From NCBI GenBank assembly GCA_964639245.1, contig CAZXCU010000003.1, positions 310,001-374,000 of the forward strand: a stretch of DNA of 64,000 nucleotides. The letters are read 5' to 3'. Position 1 is the stretch's first letter. Each line of letters starts with the position of its first letter. Made by a program: the position numbers and the translations under genes. Of the stretch, positions 14,819 to 23,641 are shown in pieces. Source of the DNA: SB15 sp964639245. Its GTDB lineage: Bacteria; Chloroflexota; Anaerolineae; Aggregatilineales; J027. The notes under the pieces were generated by a model. That model was not told the origin of the DNA, did no database searches, and was given only the letters and a program-made list of their open reading frames with translations.

Positions 14819-15595
14819 TTAGGTTTTTCGATAGCCCCTAAAATAATCAATCACCAAGTTTTTCGGGTAAACTTGCTCGTTTGCATTGGGAAACTCATAA
14901 ATATTGAGCATGAATTGCATGGGATAAGCAGGCGATTGGTGAATCGTTCGCCGTCGGATGTTATCCACATAAAAATCGATATGCGTCGGAGTCCAATCAA
15001 TCGCAAAAATGTGAAATTCGGTGGGGTCTAGTCCCAATTCATCGCGGTAAATTTCATCTTTGAGGGTGGCATCTGCCCATGGATGCACTCCGTAGCGCAC
15101 TTCGGATGGATGGCTGCCAAAAATCTCAAAAATCAAAATTTCCCCTGATTCCTGCGGGATTTCCTCAAAGCCAATCATCCACAATGCGACCATGTTATCC
15201 GGGGATTGGATGGCTTTGATGCGTGTTTCAAAATAGCCATAGTGCGGGGTATAGAGGCGCTGGGTGGGGTGTTCCTCCCGCACCACACAGGCTTTATTAA
15301 ACCGATGCTGCCCTACTGAACTCCCCAACGCGCCCGCGAATATCCCTGTTTGAAGCGAAGAACACTTCAATTCGCCATCCCATTCAGGACACCATGGCGC
15401 TTGGTCAGCCTCAATTTGCAATACCAGCGCACTTTCTTCAAAGGTATACCGCGCTTGGGAGAGCGCCCGTGAACTCCATTGGGGTAAATAGTAGGGAAGC
15501 CAGTGATTTGTGTTCAGACGGCCTTCCTCAAATTCATCCTGAAATTCGAGCGTGTAGCCGCTTTTTTCGAGTGGATTAGGAGGGAAATCGTACAT
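14819..15595 (-). CDS. GH16-like concanavalin-A-fold protein
   Basis: 258 aa without a signal peptide. The sequence follows the family 16 glycoside hydrolase pattern: FQDEF near residue 20, YGYFETRIKA, MVALWMIG, then GEILIFEIFG, and WTPTHIDFYVDN. GH16 enzymes use an E-x-D-x-(x)-E motif on one strand; here E152 and E157 are kept but the central aspartate is leucine (L154). The fold assignment is good, but activity on beta-glucans is uncertain. No export signal is seen, which is unusual for the family. Confidence 0.75.
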   Translation of the reverse strand: MYDFPPNPLEKSGYTLEFQDEFEEGRLNTNHWLPYYLPQWSSRALSQARYTFEESALVLQIEADQAPWCPEWDGELKCSSLQTGIFAGALGSSVGQHRFNKACVVREEHPTQRLYTPHYGYFETRIKAIQSPDNMVALWMIGFEEIPQESGEILIFEIFGSHPSEVRYGVHPWADATLKDEIYRDELGLDPTEFHIFAIDWTPTHIDFYVDNIRRRTIHQSPAYPMQFMLNIYEFPNANEQVYPKNLVIDYFRGYRKT

Positions 15596-15669
15596 AAATG
15601 AGAATATCCAAATCTCAAAACGTTTTCTTACGATGATGTAAATACCTTATCTGCTGGTTTTAGAGGCAT

Positions 15670-15903
15670 TTACCCGTGAATTTTTATCCCGGATGGCATA
15701 GGAATTTCACGTCCGCGTGCCAGGGATGCTTCAATCCATAACTGTTTTGCATCCTCAATCATCGGCAAAATTTCATCCCATTCATCTACCTCAGTCATGC
15801 AGCCGGGTAGCTCCTTAATCTGAACGAACCACGCGCCATCATCGGGGATAATTTCAATCGTATACGGTAAATTGAGATAGTCTTCAATTGTTTTCGGTGT
15901 CAT
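15670..15903 (-). CDS. HicB-family antitoxin-like protein (solitary)
   Basis: 77 aa with the partial RNase-H-like HicB fold: YTIEIIPDDGAWFVQIKELPG, then a helix ILPMIEDAKQLWIEASLARG. AGGAAA precedes ATG at 15903. HicB proteins usually pair with HicA, but no hicA is found on either side; the upstream side is occupied by a decayed MITE copy. It may be an orphan antitoxin or a general HicB-like regulator. Confidence 0.75.
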   Translation of the reverse strand: MTPKTIEDYLNLPYTIEIIPDDGAWFVQIKELPGCMTEVDEWDEILPMIEDAKQLWIEASLARGREIPMPSGIKIHG

Positions 15904-15956
15904 TGTCCGTTTCCTCAATGCTGTTTTCAGGAAAAATTTCATCTAATGGACATCTC

Positions 15957-16037
15957 AATTAAAACCCAAATTATTGCGGACAGCATGTATGCTGTCCCTA
16001 CCAGAAATACACCCGTAGGGACGGGATATTGGATTGT
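15957..16037 (+). mobile_element. Truncated, diverged MITE copy D
   Basis: After TAA (15954-15956) the sequence TGGACAtCTCAATTAAAA and the internal palindrome around GGACAGCAT match the left two thirds of the 132-bp element, with several substitutions. It then jumps at GGGATATTGGATT, skipping about 16 bases of the element, and the right end is not recognisable. It is an older, decayed insertion. Confidence 0.7.
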
Positions 16038-16092
16038 TCCGAAGTTTGCGGCGTAGTTTATCACGTTTGTAAACACCTACTCGGAAGTTAAA

Positions 16093-16115
16093 CCCTGCAC
16101 AATCATTGTGCAGGG
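16093..16115 (-). terminator. Terminator of the NHL gene
   Basis: CCCTGCACAAT and ATTGTGCAGGG form an 11-bp perfect stem around a single C. On the minus strand it is followed by TTTAAC. It begins 11 bases after the stop of the NHL-repeat gene. Confidence 0.6.
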
Positions 16116-16125
16116 CAAGCCGATT

Positions 16126-17379
16126 CTAGCCTTCCCATTCAGGACATTCAACCAGCAACACACGGTTATTGCCCGTATCGCTGATGAAAAACCGTCCATC
16201 CGGTGCAACCGCAATCCCCTGTGGGCCGTTGAGATTTTCGGCGGAAGGTGCGCCACTGTTGCTTGTGCCATCATTATTAAAAACGCTTCGGGTCAAATCG
16301 CGGGCTTGTCCGTAGACTCCATCGGCGGTGGTGTCGCCGTCATTACGGAAGTACAACACCCGATGATGCAAGGTATCCGCGATATACAACCCACCCAGCG
16401 GCCCAATGCCAATCGATTTGGGGTGTGATAAATTATCCGCGCTGGCTGTACCAACCCCGCCCGAACCGTCATTGCTTTCGGCATTTTTGGTGAAATCGCC
16501 AAACTGCCCGTAGACTCGGTCAGCGCTGGTATTGCCATCGTTGGCAAAATACAAAATGCGATTGTTGTCTCGGTCAGCCACGTATAATCCGCCCTCTGCA
16601 TCTACCGCTAAGCCGCGTGGAAAGTTCAAACTGTCTGCGCTGGGGGTAAAGATTTTGCCTGTGCCATCATTGTTGCGGACTGCGCTGGCAAAATTGCCCC
16701 TTTGTCCATAAACTCTATCGGCAGTGGTGTCCCCATCATTCGCAAAATACAGCACCCGATGATTAGAGGAATCGCTGACAAATAACCCGTCTTGGCTGTC
16801 TACCGCGAGTCCTAAAATGTATGTGCCTAAATTGGTGGCGCTGGGTTCGCCATACGTCACTGTACCATCGTTATTCGCCATATTAGTCGCAAAATTCCCG
16901 TACTGCCCATAAATTCTATCGGCGGTGGTATTGCCGTCATTGGCAAAATACAACACGCGGTGGTTGTCACGGTCTGCGATGAATAATCCGCCGGTGCTGT
17001 CCAGCGCAACCGCCGTGGGCATATTCAAATTATCGGCGGAAGGTGCGCCGGAATTGCCACTGCCATTGTTGTTGGCAATATGGCTGGTAAAACTGCCATG
17101 CTGCCCATAAACCCGTGAGGCTTCTTTCGCCCCGATATTGGCAAAATACAGCACCCGATGATTGTCACGGTCTGCCACGTAAAAACCACCTGTCGCATCA
17201 ATCGCAATACTCAGGGGATAGCTGAAACTGTTGGCGGTGGCTTCTCCCCCCGCGTTAATTGCCCCACTGGTGAAATCAGGTTGACCATACACCGACAGGG
17301 CAGTATAGGCATGAACGGGTGAAAATGGCAGCGCTGCCAACACGACAATCAAAAGCACCACTTTGATTTTATGAAACAT
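16126..17379 (-). CDS. Secreted NHL-repeat beta-propeller protein
   Basis: 417 aa. A signal peptide (VVLLIVVLAALPFSPVHA, about residues 7-24) is followed by six near-identical NHL repeats with the unit DRDNHRVLYFANDGNTTADR and a linking VYGQxGxF segment. NHL propellers form ring-shaped binding platforms and this one is probably extracellular. ATG at 17379 is chosen because GGAAAGG lies eight bases upstream; the frame is open for 25 further codons. The high similarity among repeats indicates recent internal amplification. The ligand is unknown. Confidence 0.8.
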   Translation of the reverse strand: MFHKIKVVLLIVVLAALPFSPVHAYTALSVYGQPDFTSGAINAGGEATANSFSYPLSIAIDATGGFYVADRDNHRVLYFANIGAKEASRVYGQHGSFTSHIANNNGSGNSGAPSADNLNMPTAVALDSTGGLFIADRDNHRVLYFANDGNTTADRIYGQYGNFATNMANNDGTVTYGEPSATNLGTYILGLAVDSQDGLFVSDSSNHRVLYFANDGDTTADRVYGQRGNFASAVRNNDGTGKIFTPSADSLNFPRGLAVDAEGGLYVADRDNNRILYFANDGNTSADRVYGQFGDFTKNAESNDGSGGVGTASADNLSHPKSIGIGPLGGLYIADTLHHRVLYFRNDGDTTADGVYGQARDLTRSVFNNDGTSNSGAPSAENLNGPQGIAVAPDGRFFISDTGNNRVLLVECPEWEG

Positions 17380-17515
17380 CTTAAAACCTTTCCGTTGGAT
17401 GTGTTTCATTCTAGTCAAACTGAAATTTTGAGCAACACGACAAGAAGCCATCAAAATGAAACGATTTACTCTTCTAGTAAGACAAACACATACCGCTTGA
17501 TGAAATGAGGTTGGT

Positions 17516-17923
17516 ATGCCCCATAAAATTTCATGGTATCTCGAACCGCGAGTTATGATGATTCAGTATTCAGGCAAAGTAAGTTTACTGGAAATTCAAC
17601 AGGTGTATGAGGAATCGCGGGGGATGATGGTCGACTGCACCGAACGAGTCTATACCTTACTGGATATGACCTCTATGCTGACGATGCCGATGGATATACG
17701 CGGATTTCGGAATTTATTTTCCGTCAAACTCCTGCCTATACAAGGCGCGGCGTTGATGTATGGTCATCACCCGATTTTTGATATTATCCATAAAGCGGTC
17801 ATTCGCTTGACCCCTATCCCGATTTATTGTGTGGCGAATCTGGAAGAAGCGCTGGTGTGGCTACGAACGCATGATGCAGCCCTAGGGTGGTGGTTAGACC
17901 CTCATGGAGATGACAATCATTAA
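17516..17923 (+). CDS. SpoIIAA-like fold hypothetical protein
   Basis: 135 aa, soluble. The pattern of beta strand, a YTLLDMTSM segment and following helix resembles the SpoIIAA-like (STAS-related) family, and its layout is similar to the protein encoded at 45027-45440 (minus strand). No catalytic motif is seen. It stands alone between divergent and convergent neighbours. Function is unknown. Confidence 0.6.
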   Translation: MPHKISWYLEPRVMMIQYSGKVSLLEIQQVYEESRGMMVDCTERVYTLLDMTSMLTMPMDIRGFRNLFSVKLLPIQGAALMYGHHPIFDIIHKAVIRLTPIPIYCVANLEEALVWLRTHDAALGWWLDPHGDDNH

Positions 17924-17995
17924 ATCCACCTTAACAACATGAAGCTCCTATGGGGTATGTTTTCGGTCATATTTACCCTATACCTGAAACGTATG

Positions 17996-19993
17996 TCACA
18001 ACACGCCCCTGTCTTGCAGCGCTTTCATACCTGTTTTTAAAATCGTTACAATACGGTCAACATCATAAATCGCGCCCGCCCATGTGCCGCCGCTTGCTTC
18101 TTGCAGGGCTGCCCACAGGCGCGTATCTTCCGGCAAATCGGGATGGGTGTGCAAATCGGGATGCGGCGGGCGGGTCGTGAGCAAATAATTGGCTTCTTCG
18201 GGGGTAATATCTCCGTTGAGCGTGCCAACCAGATGAATACTGCCCGTTAAATGCTGGCGGTCAATGAGAATTTCGACAATATCTCCATCTCGCAACCTGC
18301 CGATTGCGCCACCCGCCAGCGCCTCTGGCCCGATATGTCCGATGCACGCCCCGCTCGAAAATCCTGAAAAACGTCCGTCGGTCAGCAGCGAAACGGTTTT
18401 TCCCCAAGGCAGGTAGCGCAGCGCGGAGGTAATCTGGGCGGTTTCTTGCATCCCCGTTCCCATCGGGCCAATGCCAATCAAGACCATCACATCATAAGGT
18501 TTAATCGGGTTTTCGCCCTTGCCCTTGACCGCCCGAATCGCATCCGGTTCGGAGGTGAACACGCGCACCGTCCCTTTGTGGTAATACACTTGCTCGTCAT
18601 TCACCATGGTGGGGTCAATTGCGGTGGCTTTGATGACCGCCCCTTCTGGTGCGATATTGCCTTTGACAAACACAACTGTGCTGGTCAGCCCTTCGCGGCG
18701 GGCGGTGTCCGCGTCCATGATGACCCAATCGGGGTTAATCTGGTCAGCCGATGCCAGTTGTTCACGGACAGCTTTTCGGCGTTCGCTTTGCGCCCACCAA
18801 TCCAGCACAGTGCCTAATTTTTCGCCTGTGGCGGTGAGAACCTCCGTATTTAACAGCCCCATCTTGCGTAAATGCAGCATGACTTCTGGCACCCCCCCCG
18901 CCATGAACACCTGCACCGTGGGAAATTTACGCGGGCCGTTGGGCAGTGCATCCACCAGACGCGGGGTGGTGCGGTTAATTCGATTCCAGTCATCCACAGT
19001 GGGCAAGGGCAATCCTGCCGCATGAGCAATCGCCGGAATATGGAGTAATAAATTGGTTGACCCGCCAAACGCGGCATGAATCAGCATAGCGTTTTCCAGC
19101 GCGGCAGAAGTCAAAATTTTGGCGAGGGGCAGGTTCTCCTGTGCCAATTTTAAAACCGCCAGTGCCGAACGCCGCGCCGCATCCAACCAGATGGGTTCAC
19201 CGGAGGGCATCAACGCGGTATGGGGGAGCGCCATGCCAAGCGCCTCTGCCACAACCTGCGCGGTGGCGGCTGTGCCTAAAAATTGACATCCCCCGCCGCT
19301 TGACCCGCACGCCCGACAGCCCATCGTCGCCGCATAATCCAGCGAAATCATGTCGTGGGCGAAGCGTGCGCCAATAGTTTGAATAATTCCGGCATCTTCG
19401 GCTTCGAGGGCAGGCAGGGTCACCCCGCCGGGAACAATCACCGAGGGCAAGTGGGTACATCCCGCCAGCGCCATCATGGTGGCAGGCAAGCCCTTGTCGC
19501 AGGTCGCAATGCCTAAAATACCTTCCCGCGTGGGCAGCGAACGAATCAAACGCCGCATGACCAGCGCGGCATCATTTCGATAGGGCAAACTGTCCATCAT
19601 GCCCGTTGTGCCTTGTGTGCGTCCGTCGCAGGGGTCGCTCACATAAGCCGCAAAAGGCAGCGCTCCATGTTCGCGCAGGGTTTGCGCTGCTGCCCTAACC
19701 AGCAGCCCGATTTCCCAGTGTCCGGTATGGTAGCCTAACGCGGTGGGCGTGCCATCTTCCTCGCGCAAGCCACCCTGCGTGCTGACAATCAGATAGGGCG
19801 GACGGCCTACATCATCGGGATTCCAACCCATGCCCGCGTTTTGCGTGAGGCCAAAAAGATCCCCGCTCGGCGCATTGAGCAGCATGTCTTCCGTCAGCGG
19901 AATCTGCCCGTCGGGGCCGTGTCCTTTGGTGCGGGTTTCAAAAATCTGATTGCCGATGATGGCTTCAAAAGTTGGATGTGTGATGGTTTTCAT
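17996..19993 (-). CDS. YjhG/YagF-type sugar-acid (xylonate-like) dehydratase
   Basis: 665 aa, matching the 655-aa YjhG/YagF subgroup of the IlvD/Edd dehydratases rather than the shorter IlvD. Conserved blocks include PSGDLFGLTQNAGMGW, SDPCDGRTQGTTGMMDSLPY, CDKGLPATMM, SSGGGCQFLGTA and AFGGSTNLLLHIPAIAH. Cysteines at about 122, 165 and 226-236 are candidates for the Fe-S cluster. YjhG and YagF dehydrate D-xylonate to 2-keto-3-deoxy-D-xylonate in the cytoplasm. GGGGGAGG precedes the start. A second sugar-acid-dehydratase-like enzyme (enolase superfamily) lies at 61650-62849, consistent with aldonic acid catabolism. The exact substrate is inferred from the family. Confidence 0.88.
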   Translation of the reverse strand: MKTITHPTFEAIIGNQIFETRTKGHGPDGQIPLTEDMLLNAPSGDLFGLTQNAGMGWNPDDVGRPPYLIVSTQGGLREEDGTPTALGYHTGHWEIGLLVRAAAQTLREHGALPFAAYVSDPCDGRTQGTTGMMDSLPYRNDAALVMRRLIRSLPTREGILGIATCDKGLPATMMALAGCTHLPSVIVPGGVTLPALEAEDAGIIQTIGARFAHDMISLDYAATMGCRACGSSGGGCQFLGTAATAQVVAEALGMALPHTALMPSGEPIWLDAARRSALAVLKLAQENLPLAKILTSAALENAMLIHAAFGGSTNLLLHIPAIAHAAGLPLPTVDDWNRINRTTPRLVDALPNGPRKFPTVQVFMAGGVPEVMLHLRKMGLLNTEVLTATGEKLGTVLDWWAQSERRKAVREQLASADQINPDWVIMDADTARREGLTSTVVFVKGNIAPEGAVIKATAIDPTMVNDEQVYYHKGTVRVFTSEPDAIRAVKGKGENPIKPYDVMVLIGIGPMGTGMQETAQITSALRYLPWGKTVSLLTDGRFSGFSSGACIGHIGPEALAGGAIGRLRDGDIVEILIDRQHLTGSIHLVGTLNGDITPEEANYLLTTRPPHPDLHTHPDLPEDTRLWAALQEASGGTWAGAIYDVDRIVTILKTGMKALQDRGVL

Positions 19994-20052
19994 GTGGCGA
20001 CCTCCCCCTTTGATAATACCGCAAAATCACCGTCTCAACTATCTAGCCATGC

Positions 20053-20058
20053 TATAAT
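20053..20058 (+). promoter_or_regulatory. Possible -10 element (TATAAT)
   Basis: A consensus TATAAT lies 20 bases upstream of the small gene at 20079. No good -35 hexamer is visible at 16-18 bases. Confidence 0.4.
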
Positions 20059-20078
20059 TGCTCGAAAGGAGCGCGAAC

Positions 20079-20339
20079 ATGACCACCTTGCAAGTTGTCA
20101 ACATCACCGACGAAATATTAGACTTTTTAGCGACTGCCCCGACCAAAGAACAAATTTTAGCATTTAAGATTTCTGATGAATTGCAACTGCGGGTAAGTTT
20201 TCTGCTCGATAAAAATACCGAAGCGGGCTTAACTGAGCAAGAAAATGCCGAATTAGATGAAATCATTCGTTTAGACCGTTTCATGTCCCGTCTCAAAGTC
20301 AGAGTGAAGAAGCAACGAAATGGCCTACATTCCAGATAA
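20079..20339 (+). CDS. Small protein paired with an HNH endonuclease gene
   Basis: 86 aa, acidic and mainly helical, with GAAAGGAG nine bases before ATG 20079. It contains a GLTEQENAELDEIIRLDRFM segment seen in small proteins encoded just upstream of HNH nucleases. It overlaps the HNH gene by 20 bases, so the two were a coupled pair, possibly antitoxin- or immunity-like. Since the HNH gene is broken, this protein may be a relic. The function is not established. Confidence 0.7.
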   Translation: MTTLQVVNITDEILDFLATAPTKEQILAFKISDELQLRVSFLLDKNTEAGLTEQENAELDEIIRLDRFMSRLKVRVKKQRNGLHSR

Positions 20340-20877
20340 ATTAAGGCAAATGGTCAAAGAGCGGGCAGAGGATTGCTGCGAATATTGTTTGCTTTCGCAA
20401 AAGGCACGGTTAGTTAATTTCTAGATAGACCATGTGAGGCCGCTTAAACACCACGGCAAAACCGACTTGATGAATCTTTGTAGTTCTTGTCCTGAATGTA
20501 ACCGTAATAAAGGTTCTGATTTTGCCTCGTTTGACCTAGACACGGATGAGATTATCCCCTTATTCAACCCGCGAACAGACTTATGGACAGATCATTTTCG
20601 CTTATGGACAAATCAATTAAAAACCAAACGATTGCGGACAGCATGGATGCTGTCCCTACAAGAAATGCACCCGTAGGGACGGGATATATCCCGTCCGCTA
20701 AAGTTGGATTCATTTAAGGTCTAATTGCCTTGTCCATTAGATGGGGCAACAATTATCGCTTTAACGGCTATCGGGCGCGTAACGGTGGCATTGCTGCACC
20801 TGAATAACAAAGAGCGCCTTGTGGAACGCGAGGAAATGTTAGAAGTTGGAGATTATCCATGCAAATCCCTTGTATAA
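20320..20877 (+). pseudogene. HNH endonuclease pseudogene with a nonsense codon and a MITE
   Basis: The frame starts at ATG 20320 (MAYIPDKLRQMVKERAEDCC, with CxxC) and meets TAG at 20422-20424, just before the HNH core IDHVRPLKHHG. It continues through LMNLCSSCPECNRNKGSD, giving the HNH zinc and histidine motifs. After HFRL it is interrupted by a 132-bp MITE (20605-20736). Removing the element and one TTA restores DGATIIALTAIGRVTVALLH up to TAA 20875-20877, the usual C-terminus of these proteins. Two independent lesions mean the gene is dead. Confidence 0.9.
20605..20736 (-). mobile_element. 132-bp MITE, copy B
   Basis: Identical over all 132 bases to copy A at 10042-10173, in the same orientation, flanked by TTA at 20602-20604 and 20737-20739. 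It sits inside the HNH gene. Complete identity between copies 10 kb apart indicates recent movement. Confidence 0.9.
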
Positions 20878-20932
20878 TGGGCGAAATGGTCTTTTTTAGA
20901 TAAAAATAAACAACTTAAGGAGTCTTACCACT

Positions 20933-21163
20933 ATGACGACCATCGCCAACATGACCACCGAAGAATTGAAAAAATTCGTCGAAGCAACTTTAGACGAGCG
21001 TTTAACACAATTTTTAGGGTCGTTTGAGATTGCTGAGACTGCCGATTTGGAGACTGACTTGACATGGGATGAAATACGCGCTCTAGCCAAACGCTACCGA
21101 TGGACACCCCCGACGGGTGCAAAATCCTCTTTGGAATTGCTACGAGAAGACCGAGAAAACTAA
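20933..21163 (+). CDS. VapB-type antitoxin
   Basis: 76 aa, acidic, preceded by AAGGAG. It lacks an obvious DNA-binding signature but ends in a toxin-wrapping type tail and overlaps the following PIN toxin by one base in TAATG. Position and size identify it as the antitoxin. A TATAAT at 20873-20878 may serve as its -10 element. Confidence 0.75.
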   Translation: MTTIANMTTEELKKFVEATLDERLTQFLGSFEIAETADLETDLTWDEIRALAKRYRWTPPTGAKSSLELLREDREN

Positions 21164-21591
21164 TGGCAAATTATGTCGTTGATGCCAGTGTGGTCATTGA
21201 GTATCTTGTTGTGGGAGCGTTGACCCCGAATGTGAACGCTTTTTTTAACCAAGTTACAGCAACAGATCGGCTAGTTGTCCCAGAATTTTGCTTGCTAGAA
21301 TGTACCAATGTCATCTGGAAACAGGTACGTTTTAATGGTTTACCCCGTACCGATGCTGAAAATTTACTCAAGGTACTGCGAGCCTTAAAATTACAGCGCA
21401 CGCCAATGAAGCACCTGTTGGAGAGAACACTGGCAATTGCCTTAGATAATTCACGTGCCGCCTACGATTCAGGCTATATTGCTTTGTCACTCTACTATGG
21501 TTATCCCTTGATTACGCTTGATCAGCCACAAATCCGTGCTGCAACCATACAGGGAGCAACGCTAAAGCCCATCACGGATTTTAAACCCTAG
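21163..21591 (+). CDS. VapC-family PIN-domain ribonuclease toxin
   Basis: 142 aa with the four acidic positions of the PIN fold: D in VVDASVV, E in VPEFCLLECTNV, D in AYDSGYIALS and D in LITLDQPQ. VapC toxins cleave tRNA or rRNA in a Mg-dependent manner and are neutralised by the upstream partner. ATG 21163 shares its A with the antitoxin stop. Unlike the PIN gene at 9668 this copy is intact. Confidence 0.88.
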   Translation: MANYVVDASVVIEYLVVGALTPNVNAFFNQVTATDRLVVPEFCLLECTNVIWKQVRFNGLPRTDAENLLKVLRALKLQRTPMKHLLERTLAIALDNSRAAYDSGYIALSLYYGYPLITLDQPQIRAATIQGATLKPITDFKP

Positions 21592-21638
21592 CAACTTTTG
21601 TATAGACCATTATCTTTAAGAAAAGCATAGAGGAGAGC

Positions 21639-22724
21639 ATGTTGATGAGAAGTCTGGTTGTGTTTTTGATGTGCTTCATCGTGATTGTTCAGACCATCCA
21701 TGCCCAAGCGGATGATTTGACCGCAATTCTGGAAACTTACGTCGCCGAGGACGATCCCGGGGTGGTGCTGCTGGTGGATACCGAAGACGACACCCTGACC
21801 GCCGTGCGCGGCCTTGCTGACCTCGAAAATGGCACGCCGATGCAGCTTTCAGACCGTTTTCGCATCGCCAGCGTGAGCAAACCCTTTGTGGCGGTGCTGA
21901 CTCTCCTGCTGGTGGAGGAGGAACTTATCGAACTGGATGCCCCTATCGCCGATTATCTGCCTGCCGAAATCATCGCGGGTATCGAAAATGGGGACACCGT
22001 GACGGTGCGCCAACTGCTCCAGATGACCAGTGGTATTTATAACTATACCGAAAGCGATGCCTATTATGACACGGTTTTTGCCGACCCGGAAACAGCGTGG
22101 ACAGCCGCCGATACGGTTGCGCTGGTCGAAGGCCAACCCGCTTATTTTGCGCCGGGCGAAGGCTATTATTACAGCAACACCAATTACACCCTTGCCCAAC
22201 TGGTGATTGAATCCGTCACGGGGGTCGGTTTGGGGGAAAATCTCAAAACGCGCATTTTTGACCCGTTGGGCATGTCCAGCACCTTTTTAGAAAACAACGC
22301 CACCATCGGCGAGGGGCTTGCACAGGGCTATACCGATTGGGATGGCGATGGCACGCTGGATAACGTCACCCGTGTCAATGATGGCATTGGCTTGGGGGAT
22401 GGCGGCATCGTCAGCACGGCGGAAGATCTGGTCTTGTTTGTGCGCGGGCTGTTTGAAGGCGATTTGTTGAGTGAAGACTCCTCTGCTGAACTCACCCATT
22501 TTATCGACGATGGGGAAGGTGGGTGGTATGGCTTGGGATTGGAATGGGTCGAAACAGACACCGGCGAATGGATGGGGCATTCCGGTTTGAGTTCCGGTTT
22601 TCAGTCGATGATGTATTATTCCGAAGAAGAATCGGCGGTGGTCATCGCGCTGACCAACTCCACCGATGTTGAATATCTTTATGATATTGCCGTTGAAGCG
22701 GCTGAGGCGGTTCTCGGCGAGTAG
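21639..22724 (+). CDS. Secreted serine hydrolase (class C beta-lactamase/DD-peptidase family)
   Basis: 361 aa with a signal peptide (residues 1 to about 23, ending IHAQA). The SxxK motif is S78-V-S-K81, the YxN motif is Y178-S-N180, and GHSGLSSG supplies the third motif. These are the catalytic elements of the family that includes class C beta-lactamases, esterases and D-aminopeptidases. It probably acts on the outer face of the membrane. GAGGAGAG precedes ATG 21639. The substrate is not predicted. Confidence 0.85.
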   Translation: MLMRSLVVFLMCFIVIVQTIHAQADDLTAILETYVAEDDPGVVLLVDTEDDTLTAVRGLADLENGTPMQLSDRFRIASVSKPFVAVLTLLLVEEELIELDAPIADYLPAEIIAGIENGDTVTVRQLLQMTSGIYNYTESDAYYDTVFADPETAWTAADTVALVEGQPAYFAPGEGYYYSNTNYTLAQLVIESVTGVGLGENLKTRIFDPLGMSSTFLENNATIGEGLAQGYTDWDGDGTLDNVTRVNDGIGLGDGGIVSTAEDLVLFVRGLFEGDLLSEDSSAELTHFIDDGEGGWYGLGLEWVETDTGEWMGHSGLSSGFQSMMYYSEEESAVVIALTNSTDVEYLYDIAVEAAEAVLGE

Positions 22725-22774
22725 CGCGGGCGGGGTTCTCCTGTACAATCGGAGAGAAGCCGAAGGAGAACCCC

Positions 22775-23641
22775 ATGCCATTACGAGACAAAACTGTTTT
22801 ACAAAATATCCGTCTTTTTCAACTCTTGGATGACCACGAACTGGAGGTGCTGGCGCAAGAATTGGATGAGGTGAACTTCCTCGCCGGACAAAAGATTTTT
22901 AGCGAAGGCGATGAGGGCGGCAAAATGTACATCATCCAATCGGGACGGATTGAATTGTTCCTGCTTGACCGTGACAATGAACGGGTCACGCTGGGAGTTT
23001 TGGCAACAGGTGATTTATTTGGTGAATTTTCTCTCTTGGACAATGCCCCCCGTTCCGCCAGCGCCAAAGCCCTTGAAAATACCCATCTGCTGGTGGTTGA
23101 CCGCAACGACCTTGTGTCGCTGGTAACCGCCCATCCTCATGCTGCCCTCGATATTATGCAAATTTTAAGCAGCTATGTCCGCCAGACCAACAATCTGGTG
23201 CAGGAACGCATGATTCGGAATGTCAACCGCGCCATGCCCACGGCACAAACATTCGGGGAACGTCTGGCAGATGCCCTCACCACTTTTGCCAGCAATATTT
23301 ATTTTGCCTATTTCAGTTTTGGCTGGTTTTTTGTCTGGATTGTATGGAATATGGAAATTATTCCCGGTGTGCAGGCTTTTGACCCTTTTCCGTTTGGGTT
23401 GTTGACGACGATTGTCTCATTAGAGGCCATTTTTCTCTCGCTGTTCGTCCTCATCAGCCAGAATCGCCAGGCCGCCCGCGATAAAATCCGTAACGATATT
23501 GAATACGAAGTCAATATCAAGGCCGAACTCGAAGTCCGTGAACTCAGCCGTCAGATTGAGTCGCTCCAAGAAATTATGCTGCAACATCTGTCCCATCTGG
23601 GGGCATTTCAGACAGAAAATAAAAAGCTGCCGCCTACTTAA
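22775..23641 (+). CDS. Cyclic-nucleotide-binding DUF1003 membrane protein
   Basis: 288 aa. An N-terminal cNMP-binding domain (about 10-140) contains GDLFGEFSLLDNAPRSASAKA, the phosphate-binding cassette. It is followed by a DUF1003-type membrane domain with two predicted helices (FGWFFVWIVWNM; LLTTIVSLEAIFLSLFVLI) around DPFPFGLL, and a C-terminal coiled coil. It probably senses a cyclic nucleotide at the inner membrane face. It overlaps the convergent gene by eight bases. Confidence 0.85.
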   Translation: MPLRDKTVLQNIRLFQLLDDHELEVLAQELDEVNFLAGQKIFSEGDEGGKMYIIQSGRIELFLLDRDNERVTLGVLATGDLFGEFSLLDNAPRSASAKALENTHLLVVDRNDLVSLVTAHPHAALDIMQILSSYVRQTNNLVQERMIRNVNRAMPTAQTFGERLADALTTFASNIYFAYFSFGWFFVWIVWNMEIIPGVQAFDPFPFGLLTTIVSLEAIFLSLFVLISQNRQAARDKIRNDIEYEVNIKAELEVRELSRQIESLQEIMLQHLSHLGAFQTENKKLPPT

